Assembly (NCBI GenBank): GCA_011799875.1
Contig: CM022301.1
Span: forward strand, 16,369,927-16,433,926
Direction: 5' to 3'
Length of the DNA stretch: 64,000 nucleotides
Origin: Thinopyrum elongatum
Taxonomy: Eukaryota; Streptophyta; Magnoliopsida; Poales; Poaceae
The translations under genes and the position numbers were made by a program. The notes under the pieces were generated by a model. That model was not told the origin of the DNA and made no database searches. It was given only the letters and a program-made list of their open reading frames with translations. This document shows positions 10,208 to 21,307 of the stretch, in pieces. The first letter of the stretch is position 1, and the number at the start of each line of letters is the position of its first letter.

Positions 10208-13200
10208 TCACATCCCAGAGTGGGATCTTTGGGTGTGAAACTTTTTCTTCGCGTGTGTCCCATTGCGCCGTAACCATGGACAATCTTCATCATTTAACTG
10301 GATGCTCGGATCAATATTCACTGTGAAGGGAGCAATTTCATCAAACTTTTCATAATCTTCTGACATGTCTGTCTTGTCATGCACTCCCACGATGTTTCTT
10401 TTCCCTGAAAGAACTATGTGGCGCTTTGGCTCATCGTATGATGTATTCGCTTCCTTATCTTTTCTTTTTCTCGGCCTGGTAGACATGTCCTTCACATAGA
10501 AAACCTGCGCCACATCATTGGCTAGGACGAATGGTTTGTCTGCGTACGCAAGATTATTGAGATCCACTTTTGTCATTCCATACTGCGGGTCTTCCGTTAC
10601 CCCACCTCGTGTCATATTGAACCATTTTCACCGAATGAAAGGGACCTTCAAACCATGTCCATAGTCAAGTTCTCATATCTCCTCTATGTAACCATAATAT
10701 GTGTCCTTTCCACTCTTGGTTGCTTCATCAAAGCGGACACAACTATTTTGGTTGGTGATCTTCTTGTCTTGGGCGATCATGTAAAATGTATTCCCATTTA
10801 TCTCGTACCCTTTGAAAGTCATTATATTCGAAGATGGTAACTGGGACAGCAAGTACATGTCATCTTCAACAGCGGCGTCATGCATGGCACGTGTCTGCAA
10901 CCAACCGGCAAAAGTCCCTGTTTGTTCACGTGTAATCCAGTCGTCAGACTGCTCCGGGTGTTTGGAGCGTAGAATATTCTTGTGTTCCTCCATATACGGA
11001 GCCACCAAGGCGGAATTTTGTAGAATTGTGTAGTGTGCTTGAATGAGAGAATGCCCGTCCATACATATTATTTGTTCCGGTCCTAGCGTGCCATTTCCAC
11101 CCAGTCTGCCCTTATGCCGCGATTCAGGAACACCAATCGGCTTAAGGTCAGGAATAAAGTCAATACAAAACTCAATGACCTCCTCATTTTCATGGCCCTT
11201 GGAGATGCTTCCTTCTGGCCTAGCACGGTTATGAACATATTTCTTTAAGACTCCCATGAACCTCTCAAAGGGGAACATATTGTGTAGAAATACAGGACCC
11301 AGAACGTTAATCTCTTCGCATAGGTGAACTAGGACGTGCGTCATGATGTTGAAGAACGATGGTGGGAACACCAACTCGCAACTGACAAGACATTGCACCA
11401 AATCATTCTCTAACCTTGGTATGATTTCTGGATCGATTACCTTCTGAGAGATTGCATTGAGGAATGCACATAGCTTCACAATGGCTAATCGAACTTTTTC
11501 CGGTAGAAGCCCCCTCAATGCAACCGGAAGCAGTTGCGTCATAATCACGTGGCAGTCATGAGACTTTAGGTTCTGGAACTTTTTCTCTGCCATATCTATT
11601 ATTCCCTTTATATTCGACGAGAAGCCAGACGGTACCTTCATACTGAGTAGGCATTCAAAGAAGATTTCCTTCTCTTCTTTGGTAAGAGCGTAGCTGGCAT
11701 GACCCTGATGTATGCCGTCTTTTCCGTGCATACGTTGCTGGTCCTCCCGTGCCTCCGGTGTATCTTTCGTCTTCCCATACACGCTCAAGAAGCCAAGCAG
11801 GGTCCCGCAAAGATTCTTCGTCACGTGCATCATGTCGATTGCAGAGCGGACCTCTAGGTCTTTCCAATAGGCCAGGTCCCAAAATATAGATTTCTTCTTC
11901 CACATGGGTGCGCGTCCGTCAGCGTCATTCAGAACAGATTGTCCGCCAGGACCCTTTCCAAAGATTACCTTCAAATCCTTGACCATATCATGTACAACAT
12001 CACCAGTACGGTGGCGAGGCTTCGTCCGGTGATCCGCCTCACCTTTGAAATGCTTGCCTTTCTTTGTTATGGGATGCCTGCTCGGAAGAAATCGACGATG
12101 TCCCAGGTACACATTCTTCTTACAATTATCCAAATATATACTGTCGGTATCATCCAAACAGTGCGTGCATGCGCGGTATCCCTTGTTTGTCTATCCTGAA
12201 AGGTTACTGAGAGCAGGCCAATAATTGATGGTCACAAACAGCAACGCATGTAGGTCAAATTCTTCCTGTTTGTGCTCATCCCACGCACGTACACCTTTTC
12301 CATTCCACAGCTGTAAGAGTTCTTCAACTAATGGCCTTAGGTACACATCAATGTCGTTGCCGGGTTGCTTAGGGCCTTGGGTGAGCACTGGCATCATAAT
12401 GAACTTCCGCTTCATGCACACCCAAGGAGGAAGGTTATACATACATAGAGTCACAGGCCAGGTGCTATGATTGCTGCTCTGCTCCCCAAAAGGATTAATG
12501 CCATCTGCGCTTTGACCAAACCATACGTTCCTTGCGTCACCTGCAAAGTCCTCCCAGTACTTTCTCTCGATTTTTCTCCACTGCGACCCGTCAACGGGTA
12601 CTCTCAACTTCCTGTCTTTCTTACGGTCTTCTCTGTGCCATCGCATCAACTTGGCATGCTCTTTGTTTTGGAACAAACATTTCAACCATGGTACTATAGG
12701 AGCATACCACATCACCTTGGCAGGAATCTTCTTCCTGGGGCGCTCGCCCTCGACATCACCAGCGTCATCGCGGCTGATCTTATAGAGCAATGCACCGCAT
12801 ACTGGGCACGCGTTCAAATCCTCGTATTCACCGTGGTAGAGGATGCAGTCATTAGGGCATGCATGTATCTTCTGCACCTCTAATCCTAGAGGGAAGACAG
12901 CCTTCTTTGCTTCGTACGTACTCTCGGGCAATTCGTTGTCCTTTGGAAGCATCTTCTTTAACATTATCAGCAACTTTCCAAATCCCTTGTCAGATACACC
13001 ATTCTCTGCTTTCCATTGCAGCAATTCCAGTGTGGTGCCCAGCTTTTTCTTGTCAGCTTCGCAATTCGGGTACAATAATTTCTTGTGATCCTCTAACATG
13101 CGCTGCAACTTCTTCTTCTCCTTTTCACTTGCGCAGTTTCTCTTTGCATCGGCAATGGCCCGACCTAGATCATCAGCGGGCTCATCTGATGCCTCTTCTT

Positions 13201-13555
13201 CAGCTAATTCCTGCATTGCCGGCTCAGCTTCTTCCCCCATTGTTGTACCATCGTATTCAGGGAACCCATGGCCAGGATAGCTGACATCGTCCTCTTCTTC
13301 TTCATTGTCTTCCATCATAACCCCTCTTTCTCCGTGCTTGGTCCAAACATTATAGTGGGGCATGAAACCGGCCTCAAACAGGTGGACATGAATGGTTTTT
13401 GACTTAGAGTAACTCCGATCATTCTTACAGCCAGCACATGCACAAGACATTAAACCATCCGCCCGCTTGTTTGCCTCAGCCGCAAGCAGAAAAGTTTGCA
13501 TGACATTAACGAACTGGGGAGAGCATCGGTCATCGTACATCCATTGCCGGCTCAT
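10208..13555 (-). pseudogene. TNP2-type CACTA transposase, copy 1
   Basis: One minus-strand frame runs from ATG 13555 (MSRQWMYDD; the frame is open upstream to 13636) to about 10673, then continues to 10208. Domains in order: N-terminal transposase-associated domain (SCACAGCKNDRSYS), acidic linker, the Transposase_21/Tnp2 core (ACPVCG, DGINPFGEQ, PALSNLSG, IDMMHVTKNL), a DUF4218-like region (FLHNMFPFERFMGVLKKYV) and a DUF4216-like region (FKGYEINGNTFY). Two nonsense codons are visible: TAG 12191-12193 (CAG in copy 2) and TGA 10673-10675 (TGG in copy 2). The motif NDWPALSNLSG of copy 2 reads NYWPALSNLSG here, losing a conserved acidic residue. The promoter region upstream is deleted. The enzyme would bind the element ends and cut and join DNA in the nucleus; this copy should be dead. 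Confidence 0.92.
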
Positions 13556-13651
13556 CTTCATTACACAGCACCGAATAGACCAAATTAATACAAGTTCATA
13601 CATAAAGTTCATACAACACTTATTCTCATAAAACAAACATACAATAACTCT

Positions 13652-13870
13652 CTAGCTAAAGCATTTAAATGCAACAACAAATGCGATCAAGATCGCAACT
13701 AAGGTAACAATTGATCCAACATCATAATGATACCAAGCCTCACTATCAATGGCATATTTTCTAATCTTCCTAATCTTCAAGCGCATTTTCTCCATCTTGA
13801 TCTTGTGATCATCGACGACATCGTCAACATGAAACTCCAATTCCATCTTCTCCCCCTCAATTCTTTTCAA
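13652..13870 (-). pseudogene. Small coiled-coil plus membrane-segment ORF, copy 1
   Basis: This minus-strand ORF of 72 codons lies just upstream of the transposase. It has a charged helix (KMELEFHVDDVVDDHKIKME) and a C-terminal hydrophobic segment (GSIVTLVAILIAFVVAF, about residues 51-67), so a tail-anchored or single-pass protein is predicted. The frame extends upstream through ENEYLK but meets a TAA just before MKRIEG, a codon that is GAA in copy 2. Transposon-encoded membrane proteins of this kind are not part of the textbook CACTA set. Function unknown. Confidence 0.5.
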
Positions 13871-14004
13871 TTTTTATTTCAAATACTCGTTTTCTCTTTC
13901 AACTAAATTTAACCTCTCGACAATAGGGTCGGTTGGAATTTCCGTTTCACATACCTCCTAGATAAAAATATCTATGTCAACTTGATGGGCATAATTTGTC
14001 ATAA

Positions 14005-14247
14005 CCGGTACTAAAGGTGCATCTCTAGTCCCAGTTCGTGGCATGAACCGGTACTAAAGTTGCAGGTGGCGCCCCAGACTGACAACAGCCTGCCACCACC
14101 TATTTAGTACCGGTTCGTGGCACGAACCGGTACTAAAGGTTCGCCACAAACGGTACTAATGAGCGCCGCCCGCCTAGCCGTTGGAACCTGTACCATTAGT
14201 GCTGGTTCAGTTACAAACCGGGGCTAATGTGCTTCACATTAGGCCCT
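14005..14247. repeat. CACTA right subterminal repeat array
   Basis: AACCGGTACTAAAGG, TTTAGTACCGGTTCGTGGC and degenerate relatives lie in both orientations next to the terminus at 14248-14260. The left edge (14004/14005) is a deletion joint relative to copy 2: 628 bp equivalent to 29277-29904 are missing, with a 2-bp AA overlap at the joint. Confidence 0.8.
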
Positions 14248-14260
14248 TTTTCTACTAGTG

Positions 14261-15480
14261 CCCGGCGCCGCCGGCCGCCGGTCGCCCCCCTCCCCCCGGC
14301 CTGCCTCCCTTCCCCCCTCCCCCTGCGCTCCCGTCGCCCCCCGAGGCGGCAGAGTGCCCCCTCTGCTCCTCCCGTCTCGACCCGCCCTGCTCCTCCTTCC
14401 CCCTTCGGCGCCACCGGCAGTGGCCTCCGGCGTGCCCAGGTGGCGCCGGCGGTGGCGGATGTCCCTTCCCCCCGCGCCCGGAGGGGCAGTCGGGCTCCCT
14501 CCTGCCCGGCGGCGGTGCTCTTTGGCTGACGGCGGTAGGGCTCGGCGGCGGAGTCCGGCGGGCCTCGGGTGCCCTCAACGAGGCGGCATGGTCGTTGGCT
14601 GCGGGGCGGCGCTTTGGGCTGCTGGCCGGCAGCGCTCGCCTGGCCAGATCTGGGCCCTTTCGGGCTCCATATGGGCTGGGGCGGGCCTGCTGGTCGGGGT
14701 GCGGTGGCGTGGCTCCCTGGTGGTGTGGCGAGGCGGCGGTGGCTGCGGTGGTGATGGCTCTGGTGGCCGGCGTGCTGCAGCGTGGCTGCAGGGACTGTCC
14801 GGAATCGTTTGGGTCTGGCCGGGCCGGTGGTGGCCTTGCAAGTCCCTGTCGCTACGTCCGGTCGGCTCCGCGCGGCGGTGGAGGTTGTTCCCTCCGATCG
14901 GCTGCGGTGCGGTTGCCCCCCGATCCCGGTGTATCCTCGTCTTGCCTCCAGGTCTCGTGTTGGTGGACTTAGTGAGACGGTGAAGATGGTGCGATGTCCG
15001 TGGTGGCACAGCTGGTGGGCGACATGTTGGGCGGTGCACTTCCAATCATCTGGGGTGACGGTGGTGGGTTCGGGGCGGGAGAAATCTCTTGCGGCTCATT
15101 CGCCACCGGCGTGGCGGCGCTCGTGGGCGTCGTTGGACCCCTCCTAAGGGGCGCCGGTGATACCCCTTCCCCACTGCCATCCGCGTACCGGGGGAAACCC
15201 TAGGACTTGTCCGGGCAGCGGCGGCGGCGGCGGCGCATTCCTTCATGAAGGTGTTGCTTGGTACGCGAGCTTCAAAGTGCTTGGCGTGCGGTGGTACTTC
15301 TCCGGAGGGTGCAGCGGGTGTCGGCCATCTTCACTTAGTTGGGCTGCCGGCATCGGCATTTGTTTCTTTTTTCTTTCTCTTCCTTTCCTTTTGGGCTTGT
15401 TTGTGCTGTGGCCCCAGCGAGCTAGTTGTATCGGTTGGTTGCTTTATAATCTAAAGCAGGGGGAGACCCTTTTTTGTAAT
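14261..15480 (+). repeat. GC-rich repeat of uncertain class
   Basis: This continues the sequence interrupted at 2460. It is very GC-rich (CCGCCGGCG, GGTGGCGGC) with a composition-driven open frame 14258-14983, and it ends in CTTTATAATCTAAAGCAGGG and a T run (15435-15475). CTAGGGTTCC at the start and such tails occur at ends of grass non-LTR retroelements, so a LINE/SINE-type 5' or truncated unit is possible. No reverse transcriptase is present. The second copy is at 30162-30364 plus 38662-39680. Confidence 0.4.
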
Positions 15481-17414
15481 CAGACTTTAGCTTAAACATC
15501 AGCGTCAAGAAATTTTAGGCATAACCCTGGCCATTGGGAAATCAGGCATCAGCTTGCAATTTTCTTTGATACATCTAGCCACATTCAAACTCAGATTTTG
15601 CACATTTCTATGAACCACAACTTTAGGCCTCATGATTGTGCAGCAAGCGCAAATCTTACATTCTTATGAAGTTGGTCCCAATTCTCTCAACATACAAACT
15701 GGCCACCTCAACGTCTCACTAAGCAATGCATTTAAATCTTCTCTCCCACTAAGCCATGCAAAATCTGCGACATAAGGGAGTCATGCATTTGACTTACAAA
15801 TTATAATTATTTTTGCATTAGTCTATGCATGTAACGCTGCCACATCATATATTCATGTTAGTCATCCTTCACATTTTTGTCGAAATGAATTTTTAACTGT
15901 AATACATAAGTTTTTTATTCTATTTTGAGATACTTTTTTTATTGATTTTCAACCTTATACTTTCTTTTCATTAGATTTAGTCATTTTTAGCAACTACTTA
16001 CACTTTTTTAACGAAGTTTCCACAGCAACGCGGGGAGAGAGTTATCCCCACTACTCTATTTATCTTGGCATGCACACATGCCAACTCAGTCATCATGCCA
16101 TATCAGCAACATTCCAACTAAACTACCGAATTTCCTTGCTCTACCGTGATGCCATGTCATCATTTATGCTTTTTTTTTTCTTTGCTTCAGTTTAATAGCC
16201 ATGAGTCCATTATCTCCTCCATGCAAAAAGAAGCAGCAGAAATGGTTGGCTATTCACAACCCCACTATCTCATTGATATTCAACTTCTCCACGAAACAAG
16301 TCTAGGAGTAACAGTTGAAGGCATCGCTTCATTCCCTCATAAATGTCCTTCTCACATGAGTTCTTTTAATAAATAGCAACGAACTCATCACCTGACAAGG
16401 ATTCATGATTTGTTACCCCTTCACTTGCTCTATCTCTTCCGTAGAACCCAGACCAACAATGGTACTGTACGACTGTACATACCGAGGTTCCGACGAGGCT
16501 GACATTCTGCAGGAAGACCATGGCACCGATTTTGCTGTGGCCATCCACAGCGTCGGTGCCGAGATAGGGACAACAACGAGGCAGGACGAGAGGGCGAAGC
16601 CCTACATATCATCGACCATGCCGGCCAAATTGGACGGAGGCGACGCGGTCGCGGGGCGCACTACCACTGAGGATGTTGTCGTGGGCAACACCATGAAGCC
16701 ACCTCGATCAGGCCATCTGGCTTGGCTTCTCCGGAAATGTCATGCATCCTAGTAGGGTCAGGCATGCGTGCGTCCCACATCTTTTATTGTTTCTCCACCA
16801 CTCATCATCGGTCAGATTTCGATCCGCTACACGAGAAGGTCAATGCATTGCGTCCCCGCCGCTAGGATACCTGGTTGGCCTCCGCCTTTACGCTTCACCT
16901 ACTCCTTACAACATCTGTTGATTCTGCATCAGATCCAGTAGTTGTAAAGGGAAGAAACAGCCTTCAGGTATGGCTCTTAAATCTCGTGCTTCCTTTGCAC
17001 TCTATCTAGCATAAACTGCCATGATGTTTATCTTACGATCTACATGCTATATCATATAGCACTATGTAAGTTCAGCGAAGACACATACCCTAGAAAGATT
17101 AGCGCTGGGAATTCATTCAAGGTGCAGACATGTAATTTGTATTGCAGTATTAATTGCTACTTTTTTTATTAGCAACACAACAGATATATTGTCTTATTTC
17201 CATTGAGATGATCAAAGGTAAGATCCTCTGCAAATTTGGTTAGAGAACTGGTCGTACTAAGTATGTTGATTTCAGAGATTCACATTAAATCCAAGCCATC
17301 TTTTGCTGCAAAACATTTTTTTTATTTTCTTACTTTTTTTCTTACCGTGTGTCCCTCTCTTTCAAATTATTTGTTACACTACCATCCTGCTGCAACACGC
17401 AGGGTATTGTCTAG
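15481..17414 (+). mobile_element. Possible Helitron (3' end only)
   Basis: At the right edge a small hairpin (CTGC-TGCAACAC-GCAG, about 17388-17403) is followed by GGTATTGT and CTAG at 17411-17414, with T next. A short GC hairpin about 10 nt before CTAG|T is the Helitron 3' signature. I could not find a convincing TC 5' end, so the left boundary is a placeholder. Inside are AT-rich sequence and a 115-codon plus-strand frame (16405-16752), which might be a captured exon because it is nearly preserved in copy 2. No Rep/helicase gene is present, so it would be non-autonomous. Confidence 0.35.
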
Positions 17415-17944
17415 TAATACAAATTCTAAGGACATCCCAAAAATGAATTGTTATAAATAGTGGTCACAGTGTGGATCAATGCCCTACGCTGATGAAGCTA
17501 GGCAATCTGCATATGAAAGAATGTAATATCACAGTTGTAATTTGTTACTGATGTTAATACAAGGCACCTCTTGTGCTGGCTCTTGTCCATTTTTTTGACA
17601 AAAAGGTGGTGGATGATGTGACTGTTGTGAGAGCTCTTGTTCATCTATAAGTTTCTCTCTAGACTCCTGACGTATATAGCCCTCGTTGTTGATGATGTTT
17701 GTCTTCGTCCGTGCTTGCCAGAGGTCGTTGTCCACCTCCTTTCTCGTCCTCTGCTGCTGCTATTTATTTCTTCATGCCTTGCTTACTTTAATTCCTCCGT
17801 CGCCCTTGGAGGATGACTGATATTGATCGGCTCTGGACGACCGTGCTTAACCCACATTCAGTCAAATCTGGATGCACAGATACAGGCTGCTTGTAGATAC
17901 TTCCTCCCTATTAGCCGTGATTTCGAGTAAAACTATATTTTCTT
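17415..17944. other. No gene recognised
   Basis: Low-complexity, moderately AT-rich sequence between the putative Helitron end and the LINE 3' end, conserved in copy 2 (41620-42149). No ORF or repeat structure stands out. Confidence 0.5.
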
Positions 17945-18418
17945 GAAACAAGGTAAAAGATTCGCCATTTCATTAATTAAGAAGAAGGTTCAGACATAAG
18001 CCGCAAATAGGCAAAAACAAAGGAAAAGACTACTCTCGCGACATAAGGGTACTCAGATGACTGGCTCCAGCCAACGCCCAAAGATGGGACTCCTCTTTGA
18101 TCTTCACAACGACGACGGTGGTTAGGGTGGCCGTGTTGCAAAAGACTCTCACATTTTGCTCCTTCCAAATTTCCCACGAGACAAGCATCATAACGGAGAC
18201 AACCGCCTTCTTGATGTGGTCTCCAGAGATGATCGTTTTGAGCCACCAATCATGAACGGAGACCTCGTGATGCCAAGCAGCCGTAGGTTGGCCGCGAATT
18301 ACAAGCCAAGTGATGATCTCATTCCAACTCGGACAGTGAACCTACACTAGAAGGGAAGGTGAGCAGATGACACCTGAACCTTCTTGCAAAGGGGGCATAG
18401 GCCGCAATTAGACCATCC
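17945..18418 (-). pseudogene. LINE 3' end (zinc-binding region), copy 1
   Basis: Reading leftward from 18418, the sequence encodes the end of a LINE reverse-transcriptase polyprotein: CGLCPLCKKV (zinc-binding region), then, across frameshifts, a WWL-type motif, LVSWE and WKE and a short tail, ending in noncoding sequence that reads ATTAATGAAATGG on the minus strand near 17970. The upstream part of the LINE is missing because the LTR element at 18424 sits at the same break as in copy 2, where the rest of the LINE continues at 59758. Confidence 0.7.
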
Positions 18419-18423
18419 CCTCC

Positions 18424-19978
18424 TGTAGGATCGAAAGTAGGTCTAGAGGGGGGTGATTAGACTACTTGACCAAATAAAAATCTAACATTTTTCCAATTTT
18501 AGTTGTGGGCAGATTTTACCAATTAGCATAGGTCAAGCAATCAACCTACACATGCAATTCTAAGATTGTAGCATCGGAATGTAAAACATTGCATATGAAG
18601 GTAAAGGGAAGGGTTTGGAGAGTGCAAATGCAATGATGACACGGAGGTTTTTGGCGTGGTTCCGATAGGTGGTGCTATTGTACATCCACGTTGATGAAGA
18701 CTTCAACCCACGAAGGGTAACGGTTGCGCGAGTCTACGAAGGGCTCCATCCACGAAGGGTCCACGAAGAAGCAACCTTGTCTATCCCACCATGGCCATCG
18801 CCCACGAAGGACTTGGCTCACTCGGGTAGATCTTCACGAAGTAGGCAACCTCCTTGCCCTTACAAACTTCTTGGTTCAACTCCACAATCTTGTCGGAGGC
18901 TCCCAAGCGACACCTAACCAATCTAGGAGACACCACTCTCCAAAAGGTAATAGATGTTGTGTTGATGATGAACTCCTTGCTCTTGTGCTTCAAATGATAG
19001 TCTCCCCAACACTCAACTCTCTCTCACAGATTTGGATATGGTGGAAAGATGATTTGAGTGGAAAGCAACTTGAGGAAGGCTAGAAATCAAGATTCTTGTG
19101 GTAGAATTGGTATATCTTGATCTCAACAGATGAGTAGGTGGTTCTCTCTCAGAAAATGTATGCTGGAAGTGTAGGCACATTCTGATGGCTCTCTCTCATA
19201 TGGAGAAGGGGGTGAAGGTGTATATATTGCCTCCACACAAAATCCAACCGTTACACACATTTGACCCAACTCGGTCAGACCGAATAGAAGAACTCGGTGC
19301 GACCGATTCAGTTCAAAATGTGAACGTTAGGAATCTCGGTGGGACCGACTGGAAAACCTTGGTGGGACTGATCTGCTAGGGATTAGGGCAAACATCAACT
19401 CGGTGAGACTGAAGTGAAGCAATAAGGCAACAGAGAAGATGTTAAGCCAACTCGGTTTGACCGATCGCAATTTCGGTGGGACCGAAATAATTGCAACAGC
19501 CAATAGAGAGTTTGCAAGGCCATCTCGGTGAGACCGAGATCCGTATCAGTGTGACCGAACTGTTAGGGTTTTTGGCAGTGGCTATGTCATATGAACTCGG
19601 TGGCACCGGATAGGAAATATCGGTGGGGTCGAGTTTGACTTTGGGTTTTGGACATATTTGGAATGAGAAAGTGGTTGAGGGCTTTGGAGATATCACTAAG
19701 CATTTTGAGCAAGTAGACCATTAAGCAACACATCATCCCCTTTTAATAGTATTGGCTTTCCTATGGACTCAATGTGATCTTGGATCACTAAAATATAAAT
19801 GAAGAGTCTTGAGATTTTGCCAATATGTATCCTTAGCATTTTGAGGGGTCCACATCTCTAGTCCATGCCATGCCATTCATTGAACTTTCTGAAATAATAA
19901 ACTTGAATGGATATTAGTTCAATGAGCTATATGTTGTTATGAATTACCAAAACCACCCGGGGATTAGTTGCACTTTCA
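18424..19978 (-). repeat. 3' LTR of TGAAAGTGCAAC-type element (copy 1 of duplication)
   Basis: This 1555-bp LTR runs TGTAGGATCGAAAGTA to GTTGCACTTTCA on the plus strand; its sense direction is minus. Its length equals that of the LTR at 42627-44181, and it is preceded by CCTCC, the mutated counterpart of the CCGCC target duplication. It contains about 11 imperfect palindromes TCGGTNNGACCGA (19270-19640). Sequence to its right is the 3' internal region of the element, so it is not a solo LTR but half of a duplicated element. Confidence 0.9.
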
Positions 19979-20509
19979 ATCTCCCTCTTTTTGGTAATTG
20001 ATGACAACATATAGATCAAAGCTTCGACAAATGATAATATGAATGAAATACATCGTCGCTTTGAGAAGTATGTGATAAGCAAGAGCTCCCCCTAAATTTG
20101 TGCATTATTTAAAATTTGCGTTTGAATGCAAATGCACAATCGATTAAGATCATGGGTCACTCTTCCATGTCACATACGTCTTGGTGGAGCGCTAAAAAAT
20201 GATAAGAATTAAATAACATGCACTCATCACCAAAGATACAAGTGATTTATCATACAAACATTCATAGATATAAGCATGCAAGCACACATTAAGCATAATA
20301 TGATCAAACACATGATCACATAAGTATCTCACGAGCATAACATCAATGTAACAAGAGTAGCTACAACCAAGTAAACTGAAGTAGCAAGGCAAATAAGACC
20401 AACAAAAGGCAAAAGGCACTCTCTCTCGAAGCCTATGATCTATACACTTTCTCCCCCTTTGGCAACAAGTTACCAAAAAGTTCAAAAACGTATAGTGCTA
20501 TACAACACT
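19979..20509 (-). other. 3' untranslated region and polypurine tract of LTR element, copy 1
   Basis: On the minus strand, immediately before the LTR, AAAAAGAGGGAGAT forms the polypurine tract (copy 2 has AAAAAGGGGGAGAT). The rest is AT-rich 3' noncoding sequence of the retroelement ORF at 20510. No other gene. Confidence 0.7.
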
Positions 20510-21307
20510 CTAAGCACGATCTCCGGGAGCTCCTGAAGGGGTCTTCTGGCTTATCGCTCCGGTGTGCGTTGACTGCGTGGAGAGGAGTCCATCTGCAAAT
20601 GCCTCTGCTGATGTCTGTGGAGCTGGAGGAGTTGACACTGGAGGGGCAACTGGGGCAGTGGCTGCAGGAGCTGAAAGAGTAGTCCTGGAATCTGCAACTA
20701 GCACAACTGATGCTCTTTGTGCCCTTGGCACTCTCTGGAATGTATCTGTTGTGGGTCTATCATCACTTTCCTCAGCATCATCCCTTAGCTTCTCCACAAT
20801 TGTTTGAATCTCTGTGACCTTCACATCAAGGTCATGGATCTTTGTCTCAATGATCCTTTCAAGACTCTCCTGATTCTGAGACAAGGTGGCCAAGCTTTTC
20901 TCAATCCTCACGGTAGCCTCAAGCAGATAACTGAGTTGATCTTGCTTGGTCTTGAGATTCACTGTTGAAGCATCTGGAGCACTTGCTATGTTTGCTGCTT
21001 TTGCAGCCTTTGCTCTCTCAATCTTCTCCTGGGCCTCAGCACAAGTAGGATGTGAAGCATCCATGACAACCTCGTTGTCCTCAAAATCTGGCCTCAGGGG
21101 TACATGCTCTCTGTCAAGCAGATATGTCCTAGTTCCCACCTTGGAGTTGATCAATGTCTGGATATGTGGGGCATATCCACAAGACCTCTTCTGGTCGGCT
21201 GTTGTCCTCTTGACAGTCTCAACGATCAAGCTCATGACTTTGAATTTCTGGGGGATTTCAAACAGATAAGCAAATTGATAGAATGACCATGTATCATCAT
21301 GTGATCT
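20510..21307 (-). pseudogene. C-terminal part of retroelement second ORF, copy 1
   Basis: This minus-strand frame (241 codons from M at 21235) corresponds to the last third of the large ORF at 44713-46847. It starts with MSLIVETVKRTTADQ, continues with DFEDNEVVMDASHP, a coiled-coil stretch (LEATVRIEKSLATLSQNQES) and a Pro/Ala/Thr-rich tail (APVAPPVSTPPAP). Unlike copy 2 it has no internal stop (copy 2 has TAG at 44938-44940). Its upstream part was cut off by the duplication joint at 21307. Function unknown; see the full ORF. Confidence 0.75.

Larger units (their letters stand above)
2461..14260 (-). mobile_element. Full-length CACTA (En/Spm-class) transposon, copy 1
   Basis: This 11.8-kb element begins CACTAGTGCAGAA at 2461 and ends with the complement of CACTAGTAGAAAA at 14260. 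It is flanked by 3-bp CCC duplications (2458-2460, 14261-14263). All genes lie on the minus strand: a coiled-coil/membrane ORF, a TNP2-type transposase, an unknown 150-codon ORF and a gene ending in an Ulp1-like protease. Subterminal repeats TTTAGTACCGGTT occur at both ends and near an internal promoter. Both termini look intact, but the transposase has two nonsense codons and lacks the promoter that copy 2 still has (628-bp deletion at 14004/14005). Trans-mobilisation is possible; autonomy is not. It resembles the Caspar-like CACTA group of Triticeae (family knowledge, not verified). Confidence 0.93.

Noticed and set aside
12225..13284. Plus-strand frames opposite the transposase.
   Set aside because: Mirror frames of the minus-strand transposase, whose domains are clear; same for 27197-28578.
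14258..15147. A 241-codon frame and overlaps in the GC-rich repeat.
   Set aside because: Composition-driven; the duplicate at 38662 onward does not keep the same frame, and no domain is recognisable.
18424..19978. Solo LTR.
   Set aside because: It is followed by polypurine tract and internal ORF of the same element and cut by the duplication joint, so it is a truncated element, not a recombination product.
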